NCBI GenBank assembly: GCA_934481355.1
Contig: CAKSPH010000002.1
Location: 1 to 64,000, forward strand
DNA from: an uncultured Oscillospiraceae bacterium
GTDB taxonomy: Bacteria > Bacillota > Clostridia > Oscillospirales > Ruminococcaceae
Length of the DNA stretch: 64,000 bases
Reading direction: 5' to 3'
In this document: positions 42,470-52,148 of the stretch, one piece after another
Layout of the letters: each line of letters starts with the position of its first letter
Numbering within the stretch: the first letter of the stretch is position 1
Notes under the pieces: model-generated
What the model saw: only the letters and a program-made list of their open reading frames with translations
Databases searched by the model: none
What the model was told of the DNA's origin: nothing
Translations under genes and position numbers: made by a program

Positions 42470-43236
42470 ATTCGTTATTTTCGGCGTTCCTTATGTATTC
42501 AAGGATTCCCGTGCCGCAGGTGGAATGGCGTGAGGAAAACCGCCGGTATGCTCTTTGTTTCTTCCCGCTGGTAGGCGCCGTGGTCGGCGGGGTGTTCCTG
42601 CTGTGGCGGTATATCTGTGACGCCATGAGCATAGGCAGACTGCTGTCTGGCGCGGTTTCCGCAGTTATACCTCTGATCGTTACCGGAGGCATACACATGG
42701 ATGGATTCTGTGACGTTGTTGACGCAGGATCTTCCTTCGGTGACAGACAGAAAAAGCTGAATATAATGAGCGATCCGCATATAGGCTCGTTTTCAGCGAT
42801 ATGGCTTGGAGCGTATCTTATTGTCCATGCGGCGCTGCTGTCAGAGATCACTGGATTCCGGACGGCAGCGGCGCTGGCGTGCGCCTATGTCCTGTCAAGG
42901 TCGCTGAGCGGTATTGCGGCGGTAACTTTCAAGGGCGCAAAGAAAGATGGGGCTTTGCAGAGCTTTGTAAAGCCTGCGCATAAGAAAATAACGGTTTCCG
43001 TACTTCTTGTAATCACTGCCTGCGCCTGCTCAGGAATGATGATACTGAGCCCGGTTTCCGGCGGAGCCGCGATAATATGCGCGGGGCTGAGCTTTGTATA
43101 TTACAGGATATCTGCTTACAGGAATTTCGGAGGAATCACCGGAGATACCGCCGGCTGGTTTTTGCAGATATGCGAGCTTTCAACAGCCGCGGCGGCGGTA
43201 TTTGGCGAAAAATTAACGGAGGTGTTGTGTTTATGA
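42457..43236 (+). CDS. cobS: Adenosylcobinamide-GDP ribazoletransferase (cobalamin synthase)
   Basis: A 259-aa polytopic membrane protein that joins alpha-ribazole to adenosylcobinamide-GDP. The N-terminus FLMYSRIPVP, the GGIHMDGFCDVVDAGSSFGDRQKKL segment (GGIHMDGFCD binds Mg) and the mid LSRSLSGIAAVTFKGAKKDG are diagnostic. Start at 42457 with AAAGGAG. The stop overlaps the next start (TTATGA). Confidence 0.95.
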   Translation: MSVLNSLFSAFLMYSRIPVPQVEWREENRRYALCFFPLVGAVVGGVFLLWRYICDAMSIGRLLSGAVSAVIPLIVTGGIHMDGFCDVVDAGSSFGDRQKKLNIMSDPHIGSFSAIWLGAYLIVHAALLSEITGFRTAAALACAYVLSRSLSGIAAVTFKGAKKDGALQSFVKPAHKKITVSVLLVITACACSGMMILSPVSGGAAIICAGLSFVYYRISAYRNFGGITGDTAGWFLQICELSTAAAAVFGEKLTEVLCL

Positions 43237-43622
43237 TAATGATAACAGGCGGAGCCTATCAGGGAAAAACGGAGTTTGCAAAGTCGCATTTCGGGATCGC
43301 TGACAGCGATATTATAAACGGCGGCGACTGTCCGTTTGACAGGCTTTTTTCAGCAAAATGCGTGAAGGATTACCACCTGCTGGTAAAGCGCCTGCTGAGC
43401 GAGGAATACGACCCGCGTGAATATACCGAAAAGCTATGCTGCGAAAATCCGGGGCTTATTGTAATTATCGACGAGATAGGCTGCGGGATAATCCCCGTTG
43501 AAAAGAGAGAAAGAAAATGGCGCGAGGAAACCGGAAGAGCAGGCTGTATCATTGCCAGCCGCAGTTCCGCCGTAATACGTCTGAACTGTGGTATCCCCTC
43601 GGCGATAAAAGGACGGCTGTAA
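43233..43622 (+). CDS. Short CobU-like P-loop protein
   Basis: A 129-aa protein of the CobU family, much shorter than the usual 180 aa. P-loop GGAYQGKTEFAK, then IVIIDEIGCGIIPVEKRER, WREETGRAGCIIA and IRLNCGIPSAIKGRL. The middle GMP-binding part is missing or reduced. It has exactly the loop that the other cobU in this operon lacks. A role in adenosylcobinamide phosphorylation is likely; whether it acts alone or with the first protein is unknown. It overlaps cobS and the phosphatase gene. Confidence 0.8.
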   Translation: MIMITGGAYQGKTEFAKSHFGIADSDIINGGDCPFDRLFSAKCVKDYHLLVKRLLSEEYDPREYTEKLCCENPGLIVIIDEIGCGIIPVEKRERKWREETGRAGCIIASRSSAVIRLNCGIPSAIKGRL

Positions 43623-44182
43623 TGAGGATCGTATTTATAAGGCACGGAAAAACTCCCGGCAATCTGTCGAAAAGGTACATCGGCAGGACGGACGAGCCGC
43701 TGTGCGCCGAGGGCGCTGATGAGCTGAGGCTCCGTATTTATCCCAGATGCGACGCGGTGATATGCAGTCCGATGAAGCGCTGTATCCAGACCGCCGAAAT
43801 AATATACCAAGGGCAGGAAACAGCGGTTTTTCCTGAACTGCGCGAGTGCGATTTCGGCGATTTTGAGGGAAAAAACTATCTGGAGCTTTCCGGCAGTAAA
43901 GACTACCAGAAATGGATAGACAGCGGCGGGAAAATCGCATTCCCAAATGGAGAATCGCCAGATGAATTCAGGAAAAGATGCATATCCGGCTTTCAGAGGG
44001 CAGTATCGGAGTACAGAGAAGCGCAGTCTGCGGCGTTTGTCGTGCACGGAGGTACGATCATGTCAATTATGGATAAATACGCCGTCCCGCACCTCGGTTA
44101 TTATGACTGGCAGATTGCAAACGGCTGCGGCTTCGTCACGGAGTTTGACGGAGAAAAAATAACGGTCCTGGAGAAAATATGA
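43622..44182 (+). CDS. cobC: Alpha-ribazole-5'-phosphate phosphatase (histidine phosphatase)
   Basis: A 186-aa histidine phosphatase. RHGKTPGNLSKRYIGRTDEPL carries the phosphohistidine (RHGKTPGN), CSPMKRCIQTAEII, ECDFGDFEGKNY and FVVHGGTIMSIM are the other family motifs. By context it dephosphorylates alpha-ribazole phosphate or adenosylcobalamin phosphate. The ATG overlaps the preceding stop (TAATG), and the end overlaps cbiB by 4 bp. Confidence 0.9.
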   Translation: MRIVFIRHGKTPGNLSKRYIGRTDEPLCAEGADELRLRIYPRCDAVICSPMKRCIQTAEIIYQGQETAVFPELRECDFGDFEGKNYLELSGSKDYQKWIDSGGKIAFPNGESPDEFRKRCISGFQRAVSEYREAQSAAFVVHGGTIMSIMDKYAVPHLGYYDWQIANGCGFVTEFDGEKITVLEKI

Positions 44183-45159
44183 GTTGTGTATTATATGCCT
44201 TGCCGCTTGTCGTCGGCTTTTTGATAGACCTTATACTTGGCGACCCATACCGGCTCCCTCATCCCGTCAGGCTTATCGGAACGGTCATTTCCCGGCTGGA
44301 GGGATTCGTAAGGCGCAGATTTACAAATCTGCGCCGCGGCGGGATCTTTCTTGCGGCAGTAGTTCTGCTGCTCTCGGCGGTAATTCCAGCCGCGCTTCTG
44401 ATATTATGCTACAAGCTGAATATCGTCCTGGGAATAATTGCAGAGAGCGCGCTCTGCTATTATCTGACAGCAGCAAAATGCCTGCGCTCCGAAAGCATGA
44501 AGGTGTACCGCGCATTCTGTGAAAACGACACGGAAAAGGCGCGCAGAGCTGTTTCGATGATCGTCGGCAGGGACACTGCCCCGCTCGGCAGGGAGGGGAT
44601 CATTCGCGCAGCGGTGGAAACAGTGGCAGAGAATACGTCCGATGGAGTTACCGCCCCGATAATGTATATGTCGCTTGGAGGAGCGGTTATGGGATTTTTC
44701 TACAAGGCGGCAAACACGATGGATTCCATGATAGGATACAAAAACGAGAAATACGCGGATATCGGCCGGTTTGCTGCAAGGCTGGACGATGTGTTGAATT
44801 ACATTCCGTCAAGGCTGACTGCGCTGGTGATGATCCTGTCAGCGTACATTCTTGGAATGAACGGAAAAAACGCATACAGGATATGGCGGCGTGACCGCAG
44901 AAAACACGAAAGCCCGAATTCCGCACAAACCGAGTCGGTGTGCGCAGGGGCGCTTGAAATAAGGCTTGCCGGGGACGCATACTATTTCGGAGAGCTTCAC
45001 CGTAAACCGTACATCGGAGACGACATACGTCCGGTGGAAAACGAGGACATACGCCGCGCAAACAGACTGATGTACCTTACCTCAGTGATAATTCTGATAT
45101 TATCAGCGGCGCTGAGGGTATTCATTACCGGAGGTATACAATGTATCTTTCAGAGATGA
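44179..45159 (+). CDS. cbiB: Adenosylcobinamide-phosphate synthase
   Basis: A 326-aa membrane protein (four or more hydrophobic segments). GFLIDLILGDPYRLPHPVRLIG at the start, IVGRDTAPLGREGIIRAAVET, NTSDGVTAPIMYM and AANTMDSMIGYKNEKY are CbiB hallmarks. It attaches aminopropanol phosphate, supplied by the next gene's product, to adenosylcobyric acid. It overlaps cobD by 19 bp. Confidence 0.95.
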   Translation: MSCVLYALPLVVGFLIDLILGDPYRLPHPVRLIGTVISRLEGFVRRRFTNLRRGGIFLAAVVLLLSAVIPAALLILCYKLNIVLGIIAESALCYYLTAAKCLRSESMKVYRAFCENDTEKARRAVSMIVGRDTAPLGREGIIRAAVETVAENTSDGVTAPIMYMSLGGAVMGFFYKAANTMDSMIGYKNEKYADIGRFAARLDDVLNYIPSRLTALVMILSAYILGMNGKNAYRIWRRDRRKHESPNSAQTESVCAGALEIRLAGDAYYFGELHRKPYIGDDIRPVENEDIRRANRLMYLTSVIILILSAALRVFITGGIQCIFQR

Positions 45160-46187
45160 ACAAGCATGGCGGGGATATATATTCCCACAGGATCAAATAT
45201 GATTTTTCCGCCAACCTGAATCCGCTGGGAATGCCGGCAGGCGTGAAATCCGCGCTCATCAGCCATATCAGTGAGTGGGAGCACTACCCGGACCCGCATT
45301 GCAGGGAGCTTATCGCGGCGCTGTCCGCATATGAGGATGCTCCGGAGGAATTAATTGTCTGCGGCAACGGCGCCGCTGACCTGATATTCCGCATAGTTCA
45401 GGCAGTGAAACCGCGTAAGGCGGTAATTACCGCGCCGACATTCAGCGAATATGAGAAAGCGCTTTTACAGCAGGGGTCCGGGGTGGTTAAGTTCCGGCCG
45501 GACGAACAATCCGGATTTTCAGTGACGGACAGCGTTACAGAGATGCTGGACGGATCTGTGGATATGCTGTTCCTGTGCAGCCCGAACAATCCCACGGGAA
45601 GGACTGTAAGTGCTGATGTCCTGAAAAAAATCGCAGAAAAATGTCTCAGAAACAATATCATATTTGTGTGCGATGAATGCTTCATGCCGTTTGTGGAGAA
45701 CGCGGAACAGCTCAGCGTCCGTAACTGCTTTAATCAGAACGTCATTGTCCTGAAAGCGTTCACGAAAATCTGTTCAATGGCTGGAATACGGCTTGGTTAC
45801 GCGGTTTTCGGCGACAGCGGGCTTGCAGATATGGTCCGGCGTACCGGTCAGTACTGGAGCGTATCCTCCCCGGCGCAGACAGCCGGATTTGCGGCATTGC
45901 AGGAGACCGGATTCATTGAGAGGACAGTGCGTTTTGTATCGGAGGAGCGGGATTTCCTTTTTCGGGAGCTGAAAAAAACCGGATTCAAAGTTTATCCGTC
46001 AGAGGCAAATTTTCTGCTTTTTCGCTGTGAACTTCCGCTCGACGTACTTTTGCTGAAAGAGGGTATAGCACTGCGGAACTGCCAGAATTACGACGGGCTT
46101 GGCGCAGGTTATTTCCGCACGGCAGTGCGGACGCACGAAGAAAATACCGCGCTTATTGAAGCATTGAGGAGAGTTGCGAATGGCTAA
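45141..46187 (+). CDS. cobD: Threonine-phosphate decarboxylase
   Basis: A 348-aa PLP enzyme of aminotransferase fold type I. N-terminal [20 protein letters not shown] is typical, [11 protein letters not shown] and CDECFMPF lie in the cofactor pocket, and the PLP lysine is in [18 protein letters not shown]. It makes (R)-1-aminopropanol O-2-phosphate for CbiB. HisC-like activity is the usual confusion, but N-terminus and context favour CobD. Confidence 0.93.
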   Translation: MYLSEMNKHGGDIYSHRIKYDFSANLNPLGMPAGVKSALISHISEWEHYPDPHCRELIAALSAYEDAPEELIVCGNGAADLIFRIVQAVKPRKAVITAPTFSEYEKALLQQGSGVVKFRPDEQSGFSVTDSVTEMLDGSVDMLFLCSPNNPTGRTVSADVLKKIAEKCLRNNIIFVCDECFMPFVENAEQLSVRNCFNQNVIVLKAFTKICSMAGIRLGYAVFGDSGLADMVRRTGQYWSVSSPAQTAGFAALQETGFIERTVRFVSEERDFLFRELKKTGFKVYPSEANFLLFRCELPLDVLLLKEGIALRNCQNYDGLGAGYFRTAVRTHEENTALIEALRRVANG

Positions 46188-47649
46188 ACCAATAATGATA
46201 CAGGGAACTATGTCCAACGCCGGAAAGAGCCTTATAGCTGCGGCTTTGTGCAGGATATTCCGTCAGGACGGGTATTCAGTTGCCCCGTTCAAATCGCAGA
46301 ATATGGCTCTTAACTCATATATAACCGCTGATGGTCTGGAGATGGGACGCGCGCAGGTGATGCAGGCGGAAGCGGCGGGAGTGGAGCCGTCGGTTCTGAT
46401 GAACCCTATATTGCTGAAGCCTACGACCGATGTAGGCTCTCAGGTCATAGTCAATGGTAAAGTGCGCGGAAATATGCGGGCAATGGACTATTTCCGGCAT
46501 AAGAAAGATCTGATACCCGATATACAAAAAGCGTATAACGAACTTTCATCTCAGCATGATATAATAGTCATTGAGGGCGCCGGGAGCGCGGCAGAACTGA
46601 ATCTCAGGGCGGACGATATCGTCAATATGGGCATGGCAAGGCTTGCGCAGTCGCCCGTGCTTCTGGTGGGGGACATAGACCGCGGCGGGGTGTTTGCGCA
46701 GCTTCTTGGCACGCTCATGCTGCTTGAACCAAGCGAACGTGACATGATAAAAGGCCTTGTGGTAAATAAATTCCGCGGGGATAAGACCATTTTCCGCAGC
46801 GGTGTGGATATACTTGAGCAGCGCGGCGGCAAGCCCGTGGCGGGAGTTGTTCCGTATATCGACTGTGATATCGAGGACGAGGACAGTCTGTCGGGAAAGC
46901 TGCGCCGGAATGCTCCCGGTGGGATGATAGACATTGCAGTGATACGCCTGCCCAGAATTTCGAATTTCACGGACTTTGACGTGTTTTCCCAGTATGACGG
47001 CGTGTCTGTGCGGTATGTTTCAAAGCCTTCGCAGCTCGGAACTCCTGATATGATCATTGTCCCCGGTACGAAAAGCACGATAAGCGATATGAACTGGCTG
47101 CGCGGCTCCGGACTTGAAAGCGCGGTAAAAATCTGCGCCGGCAGCGGGATCCCCCTTTTCGGAATATGCGGCGGATATCAGATGCTTGGCGAGAGGATTT
47201 CCGACCCCGAAAACTCCGAGGGCGGAGGATCTGCTACAGGAATGGGGCTGCTCCGGTGCAGTACGGAGTTCTCCGCTGAAAAGAAACGCTCACGCACAAC
47301 CGGCGTATTTTCGCAGGTGAACGGTGTTTTTTCCGGATTGACCGGCCTGGAATTTTCCGGCTACGAGATACACATGGGCAGCACTGATTCACAGGAAAAG
47401 CCTCTTCTGGACTGCGGCGGGGCTCAGAGCGGGAATATTTATGGTTCCTATATCCATGGCATTTTTGACGAGCCTTGTGTATGCGAATGTATCGTAAGAG
47501 CATTGTGCAGCCGCAAAGGCATTGTATACACCGGAGGAAAAACCGACCGGAAAGCCTATAAGGAGGCGCAGTATGACATTCTTGCCCGCGAGGTAAGAAA
47601 CAGCCTTGATATGAAATTGATTTACAAAATACTCGAGGAGGGGATCTGA
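46180..47649 (+). CDS. cbiP: Cobyric acid synthase
   Basis: A 489-aa glutamine-dependent amidase (CobQ/CbiP) that amidates the b, d, e and g side chains. P-loop [54 protein letters not shown] and the amidotransferase Cys in [13 protein letters not shown] are all present. ATG at 46180 with GAGGAGAG; a TTG two codons upstream is less likely. It ends by overlapping cobO by 1 bp. Confidence 0.95.
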   Translation: MAKPIMIQGTMSNAGKSLIAAALCRIFRQDGYSVAPFKSQNMALNSYITADGLEMGRAQVMQAEAAGVEPSVLMNPILLKPTTDVGSQVIVNGKVRGNMRAMDYFRHKKDLIPDIQKAYNELSSQHDIIVIEGAGSAAELNLRADDIVNMGMARLAQSPVLLVGDIDRGGVFAQLLGTLMLLEPSERDMIKGLVVNKFRGDKTIFRSGVDILEQRGGKPVAGVVPYIDCDIEDEDSLSGKLRRNAPGGMIDIAVIRLPRISNFTDFDVFSQYDGVSVRYVSKPSQLGTPDMIIVPGTKSTISDMNWLRGSGLESAVKICAGSGIPLFGICGGYQMLGERISDPENSEGGGSATGMGLLRCSTEFSAEKKRSRTTGVFSQVNGVFSGLTGLEFSGYEIHMGSTDSQEKPLLDCGGAQSGNIYGSYIHGIFDEPCVCECIVRALCSRKGIVYTGGKTDRKAYKEAQYDILAREVRNSLDMKLIYKILEEGI

Positions 47650-48158
47650 TGGGACTTCTGCATATTTACTGCGGCGACGGAAAAGGAAAGACCACCGCGT
47701 CTCTGGGGCTTGCCATAAGGGCTGCCGGAGCGGGAATGAAAGTATGCTTTCTTCAATTCATGAAAGGCGGGGAAACTGCGGAGCTGAACACGCTGCGTCT
47801 GATTCCGGGGATCACCGTGCTGCGCTGTGACAGACAGTACCCGTTTTTCAGGAATATGACTTCCGGGGAGAAGAATGACATAACCAAGTGTCATGACGAC
47901 CTGCTTCAGAAGGCGTTTGACGGCGGATTTGACATGGTGATACTTGATGAGTTCAACTGTGCATACAGATATGGACTGATGAACCGTGAGCGCGCACAGG
48001 AGCTTGTCCTGCGCGGCAGTGACGGCGCGGAGGTCGTATTGACAGGCAGGGATCCCGACAATTTATTTGTTGAGGCTGCGGATTATGTCAGTGAGATAAG
48101 ATGCGTGAAGCACCCCTATCAAAAAGGAATTCCCGCAAGAAAGGGGATAGAATATTGA
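47649..48158 (+). CDS. cobO: Corrinoid adenosyltransferase
   Basis: A 169-aa CobA/CobO/BtuR-type ATP:corrinoid adenosyltransferase. HIYCGDGKGKTTASLGLAIR carries the P-loop, VCFLQFMKGGETAE and DMVILDEFNCAYRYGL follow, and VVLTGRDPD is conserved. It adds the upper adenosyl ligand to reduced corrinoid. It overlaps cbiP and precedes cbiC by two bases. Confidence 0.93.
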   Translation: MGLLHIYCGDGKGKTTASLGLAIRAAGAGMKVCFLQFMKGGETAELNTLRLIPGITVLRCDRQYPFFRNMTSGEKNDITKCHDDLLQKAFDGGFDMVILDEFNCAYRYGLMNRERAQELVLRGSDGAEVVLTGRDPDNLFVEAADYVSEIRCVKHPYQKGIPARKGIEY

Positions 48159-48160
48159 AG

Positions 48161-48784
48161 ATGGAATATGTCCTGCCCGAGGATATTGAGAAGCGCAGTT
48201 TTGAAATAATCGAAAGCGAGCTTGGCAGCCGTGTGATTCCGGAGGATATAAAGCCGATAGTGCTGCGTGTGATACATACCACAGCGGATTTTGACTATTA
48301 TGAGAATCTTTGTTTTTCGGAAAACGTTGTACAGAAAGCAGAGCAGGCATTCCGGAAAGGCGCTGTAATTGTCACTGACACGAATATGGCAAGGGCGGGT
48401 ATCAATAAATCCGCGCTGAAAAAACTTGGCTGTGATGTAATGTGCTTCATGTCAGACGAGGATATCGCGGCAGACGCCAAATCCCGCGGGATCACACGCG
48501 CGGCAGCTTCAGTTGATAAGGCGGCGAAACTTGACAGACCAGTGATCTACGCAGTTGGAAACGCTCCCACAGCGCTCCTGCGTCTGCACGAGCTAATCCG
48601 GGACGGAAGCTTTGTCCCGGAGCTTGTGGCAGGGGTTCCTGTGGGATTCGTCAATGTGATCCATTCTAAGGAGCTGATTATGTCAGACGATGTTCCGTAC
48701 ATCGTTGCAAGGGGAAGAAAAGGAGGAAGCAATGTTGCAGCAGCCATAATCAATGCTCTTATGTATAGGCTCATTCAGAGATGA
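48161..48784 (+). CDS. cbiC: Cobalt-precorrin-8X methylmutase
   Basis: A 207-aa CbiC/CobH. It moves the C11 methyl group to C12, forming cobyrinate. VLPEDIEKRSFEII, VIHTTADFDY with the catalytic His, VTDTNMARAGIN and GNAPTALLRL are the conserved features; VNVIHSKE-L and GRKGGSNVAAAIINAL end the protein. The start is ATG at 48161; TTG at 48155 is possible. It is the last gene of the operon. No clear T-rich terminator follows; a truncated MITE-like end and a convergent gene do. Confidence 0.93.
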   Translation: MEYVLPEDIEKRSFEIIESELGSRVIPEDIKPIVLRVIHTTADFDYYENLCFSENVVQKAEQAFRKGAVIVTDTNMARAGINKSALKKLGCDVMCFMSDEDIAADAKSRGITRAAASVDKAAKLDRPVIYAVGNAPTALLRLHELIRDGSFVPELVAGVPVGFVNVIHSKELIMSDDVPYIVARGRKGGSNVAAAIINALMYRLIQR

Positions 48785-48867
48785 CCAAGCGCTCTCAGGC
48801 CCGCCTGTTAAGCCGAACCGCTCTGCTGGTAAAGGCGCAGGTACGGTCTGGCGCTGCGAAAGCCTGA

Positions 48868-48888
48868 AGGAGGTTTTTAGAGGTTCCC
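48868..48888. repeat. MITE-like repeat, right end only
   Basis: GGAGGTTTTTAGAGGTTCCC followed immediately by TTAT, which contains the stop codon of the convergent phosphatase gene. No matching left end is found in the 84 bp back to cbiC, so it is truncated or a divergent subfamily. Confidence 0.6.
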
Positions 48889-49440
48889 TTATATCAGCTT
48901 CATAAGCTTGCAGTTTTCTATACCCGCGCTCCAGAATTCTGCGATGGGTATTCCCCTGACCTGACACACTATACTGGAATCCATAGCGCCATGCCCCACT
49001 ATCAGCACATCTTTTCCCTGCTTTAACAATGGCTTTACCACCTGCTCAAGGAATTCTCCCGTCCGTGCGAAAAGCTGCTCAAAGCTCTCTCCGCCCTCTA
49101 CCGGGGTCGTATACTTCTCAGGATTAAAAAACAGGTCGCCAACCGGAGAATCCGGGTCCTGAAAGCAGTTTTCCGTGCCCTCACAAACGCCGAAACTCAT
49201 CTCCACAAGGCGGTTGTCCGTGATTATCGGAATATTCCTGCCGCGCAGCAGTATCTCAGCGGTCTCACGCGCGCGTTTCAGCGGAGAGCAGTAACACACG
49301 TCAAAGTGCACATCGGCGTACTCCGCGCGGGCTTTCTCGGCCATCAGCCTCCCGTCTGAATTGAGCGGGATATCCGTTCTTCCCTGAAGCTTGTGCAGCT
49401 CGTTCCAGTCTGTTTTTCCGTGTCTCATTATGTATAGCAT
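48889..49440 (-). CDS. Histidine phosphatase family protein
   Basis: A 183-aa phosphoglycerate-mutase-like protein. LYIMRHGKTDWNELHKLQG has the catalytic His; YCSPLKRARETAEILL, VEMSFGVCEGTE and LIVGHGAMDSSIV give the remaining active-site residues. General phosphatase; the substrate is unknown. It is not part of the cobalamin operon (opposite strand) and is divergent from plsC. The start at 49440 has no strong ribosome binding site but fits the family N-terminus. Confidence 0.88.
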   Translation of the reverse strand: MLYIMRHGKTDWNELHKLQGRTDIPLNSDGRLMAEKARAEYADVHFDVCYCSPLKRARETAEILLRGRNIPIITDNRLVEMSFGVCEGTENCFQDPDSPVGDLFFNPEKYTTPVEGGESFEQLFARTGEFLEQVVKPLLKQGKDVLIVGHGAMDSSIVCQVRGIPIAEFWSAGIENCKLMKLI

Positions 49441-49511
49441 TGCGGCCTCCGTTTCCTTTTCTACAAGTTGATTATAGCATATGTAATATGAATTGTCAAT
49501 CATCACGGCAC

Positions 49512-49540
49512 TTGAATTTTTCTTCGCATTGTGTTATAAT
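49512..49540 (+). promoter_or_regulatory. Promoter of the plsC operon
   Basis: TTGAAT (49512-49517), 17-bp spacer, TATAAT (49535-49540). A second TATAA copy lies 10 bp downstream. Confidence 0.6.
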
Positions 49541-49579
49541 TGTGTTATAATTTAATTGTAAAATCAAAAACGGCTGGTG

Positions 49580-50311
49580 ATGTTTATGAAAATTCTGTTG
49601 ATAGTGCTTCTCGCTCTTCTGGCGCTGATTCTTCTGCCGTTTCTGTTTCTCTTTGTATGCGGGCTTTTCGTGAATACAAGGAAGCAGTACGACCGCGACA
49701 GCAAGTTTTTCCGCGCGCTGCTCGACGAATCAACTACCGTGATCCTGTGGTGCCTCGGAGTGCGCTATAACATCGTCGGGGAAGAAAAGTTCCCGGCAGC
49801 GGGAAATTTCCTGTTCATCAGCAATCACCGCTCTAACTACGACCCTATCATACAGTGGACTGTTTTCAAGCGGTACAAGCTCTCGTTCGTTTCAAAGAAA
49901 GAGAACTTCAAAATACCCATGTACGGGCGAATAATACACCGCTGCTGCTTCATGCCGATCGACCGCCAGAGCCCCAGAAAGGCGATGGAAACAGTAAACC
50001 GCGCCGCAAAGCTCCTGACCGGAACGGAGAATTCTGTCGGCGTATATCCTGAGGGCAGACGCAGCAAGGAATGCAGGCTTCTGCCGTTCCACAGCGGAGT
50101 GCTGAAAATCGCGCAGAAAGCCGGAAAGCCGATAGTCGTTTCCACCATTGAGGGAACGGAGAATATTTTCCGGAACATCAGACGATTCAGAAAAACGACC
50201 GTCACAATAAAAATACTTGAAACAATAGACGCCGGCAGAGTGAAGTCTGAAAGGACCCCGGAACTCAGCGAGTACTGCGCCGGACTTATGAAAAAGGAGC
50301 TGGAACCATGA
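49580..50311 (+). CDS. plsC: 1-acyl-sn-glycerol-3-phosphate acyltransferase
   Basis: A 243-aa membrane-anchored acyltransferase that makes phosphatidic acid. An N-terminal hydrophobic helix (about 4-30) precedes the catalytic NHRSNYDP (HX4D) block; YPEGRRSKE is the second acyltransferase motif. Start codon choice among GTG 49577, ATG 49580 and ATG 49586 is uncertain. It overlaps the lipid kinase gene by 4 bp, forming a two-gene phospholipid unit. Confidence 0.9.
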   Translation: MFMKILLIVLLALLALILLPFLFLFVCGLFVNTRKQYDRDSKFFRALLDESTTVILWCLGVRYNIVGEEKFPAAGNFLFISNHRSNYDPIIQWTVFKRYKLSFVSKKENFKIPMYGRIIHRCCFMPIDRQSPRKAMETVNRAAKLLTGTENSVGVYPEGRRSKECRLLPFHSGVLKIAQKAGKPIVVSTIEGTENIFRNIRRFRKTTVTIKILETIDAGRVKSERTPELSEYCAGLMKKELEP

Positions 50312-51198
50312 ACTATGCATTATTTAACCCGCTTGCCGGAAACAAGACCTGCAGTGAGCAGTCCAGAAAGCTGAATGATTTCTACCCTCAGAACGAACTT
50401 ACGTTCAAAAGCATGGCTGACATCAGTTACCCTGAATTCTTCTCAGCGCTCAGCACGGATGATAAGGTGATCGTCTGCGGCGGCGACGGAACGCTCAACC
50501 GGTTCGTAAACGACACAAGAAATATCGATATACATAACGATATCCTCTATTTTGCGGCAGGAAGCGGAAACGACTTTCTGCGCGACCTGGGAAAGGAAAA
50601 GGGAGAGCCGCCATTTAAGATAAACGAATATATAAGGGAGCTTCCGTCCGTTACAGTCAACGGAAATGAAACGCTGTTCATCAACGCAATAGGATTCGGC
50701 ATTGACGGCTACTGCTGTCAGGTCGGCGACGAGATGCGAAAAAAGTCGAACGGCAAACCCGTGAACTACACCAGCATTGCAATAAAGGGGCTTCTGTATG
50801 ATTTCAGGCCAGCCAACGCCGATGTTATCATCGACGGCGTGGAAAAGCACTACAAGAAAGTGTGGATAGCTCCAACAATGAACGGCAGATTTTACGGCGG
50901 CGGAATGATCGCTGCTCCCGCGCAGGACAGAAACGCCCCCGACGGAAAATTCTCGGTTGTCATCTGGCATGGCTCAAACAAGCTTAAAACACTGATGGTG
51001 TTCCCTTCCATCTTCAAGGGTGAGCATATCAGGCACAGCGAGTGCATCGACATCGTGAGAGCCGACAATGTTACCGTAAAGTTCGACAGACCCTGCGCCC
51101 TCCAGATAGACGGCGAGACCATTCTCGGTGTTACGGAGTACACCGCAAGGAGCAGCGCCGCAGTTAAGGCAGAGAAGATCGAGACCCAGAAAGCGTAA
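50308..51198 (+). CDS. Diacylglycerol/lipid kinase family protein
   Basis: A 296-aa DagK-catalytic-domain protein. FNPLAGNKT at the start, CGGDGTLNRFVND as the nucleotide-binding motif, AAGSGNDFLRDLG and INAIGFGIDGYC follow; the C-terminal beta domain has LQIDGE. It phosphorylates diacylglycerol or another lipid, recycling it towards phosphatidic acid, which fits coupling with plsC. Confidence 0.9.
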   Translation: MNYALFNPLAGNKTCSEQSRKLNDFYPQNELTFKSMADISYPEFFSALSTDDKVIVCGGDGTLNRFVNDTRNIDIHNDILYFAAGSGNDFLRDLGKEKGEPPFKINEYIRELPSVTVNGNETLFINAIGFGIDGYCCQVGDEMRKKSNGKPVNYTSIAIKGLLYDFRPANADVIIDGVEKHYKKVWIAPTMNGRFYGGGMIAAPAQDRNAPDGKFSVVIWHGSNKLKTLMVFPSIFKGEHIRHSECIDIVRADNVTVKFDRPCALQIDGETILGVTEYTARSSAAVKAEKIETQKA

Positions 51199-51201
51199 GT
51201 C

Positions 51202-51230
51202 TTGACAGAACTGCGGTAATAATATATAAT
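51202..51230 (+). promoter_or_regulatory. Promoter of the LysR gene
   Basis: TTGACA (51202-51207), 17-bp spacer, TATAAT (51225-51230); a full consensus promoter four bases after the kinase stop. Confidence 0.75.
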
Positions 51231-51266
51231 ATTGATATAAAACCACGGACATCATGGAGTATTTAT

Positions 51267-52148
51267 ATGTATATCAGTTTTGACTACTACCGCGTTTTCT
51301 ATTACGTTGCCAAATACGGGAGCATATCTCAGGCGGCGGAAGCACTCATGAACAACCAGCCGAATATTTCCCGCACCATAAAGAACCTTGAAAGCGAGCT
51401 GAACTGCACTCTTTTCATACGCTCACGCAAAGGCGTAGAGCTCACGCTGGAGGGAGAAAAACTGTTCTCCCATGTTTCCGCCGCCGTGGAACAGATACAA
51501 TACGGCGAAGAGGAGCTGTGCCTTGAACGCTCCCTTGCAAAAGGCGTGGTTACGATAGGCGCAAGCGAAATAGCGCTGCGCTGCTTTCTCCTGCCAATGC
51601 TTAAGGAGTTCCGGCAGAAATACCCCGGCGTAAGAATACGGGTTCTGAACCAGTCTACTCCACAGGCGATCTCTGCGCTGAAACACGGGCTGGTTGACCT
51701 TGCGGTAGTCACTACACCCACAAGCGACAACGAACTGATAATATCAAAAGAAATATCGGAGGTTCGCGAGATCCCTGTATGCGGAACCGCATTTTCAGAG
51801 CTTGCCGACAGGCAGATCACACTTGCGGAGCTCACACAATACCCGCTCATCTCCCTTTTTAAACAGACCAAAACCTATGAGATATACTCCGAATGGTTCC
51901 GGCAGAATAATTGCGTTTTCTCTCCGGATATTGAAGCCACAACGGCGGATATGATACTCCCGATGGTGAGCAATAATCTGGGAATAGGTTTTGTCCCGGA
52001 AAAGTTCCTGGAAAACTATCCAAGCCAGGGCGTAATACTGCTTAACATTAAGGAGAAGGTCCCCGCGCGTAAAATTTGCCTGCTTAAAAGCAAAAATCAA
52101 TCTATGAGTACCGCCGGCCGGGAAATGGAAAGAATGATACTAAAATAA
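51267..52148 (+). CDS. LysR-family transcriptional regulator
   Basis: A 293-aa regulator. N-terminal winged helix: FYYVAKYGSISQAAEAL, QPNISRTIKNLESELN, LFIRSRKGVELTLEGE. The C-terminal substrate-binding-like domain runs from about 90 to 290 (GVVTIGASEIALRCFLLPML and onward). LysR targets are often divergent genes, but here the flanking genes are plsC-kinase upstream and a convergent SLOG gene, so the target is unclear. Its TAA stop is part of the ATAA where a MITE-like end begins. Confidence 0.93.
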   Translation: MYISFDYYRVFYYVAKYGSISQAAEALMNNQPNISRTIKNLESELNCTLFIRSRKGVELTLEGEKLFSHVSAAVEQIQYGEEELCLERSLAKGVVTIGASEIALRCFLLPMLKEFRQKYPGVRIRVLNQSTPQAISALKHGLVDLAVVTTPTSDNELIISKEISEVREIPVCGTAFSELADRQITLAELTQYPLISLFKQTKTYEIYSEWFRQNNCVFSPDIEATTADMILPMVSNNLGIGFVPEKFLENYPSQGVILLNIKEKVPARKICLLKSKNQSMSTAGREMERMILK

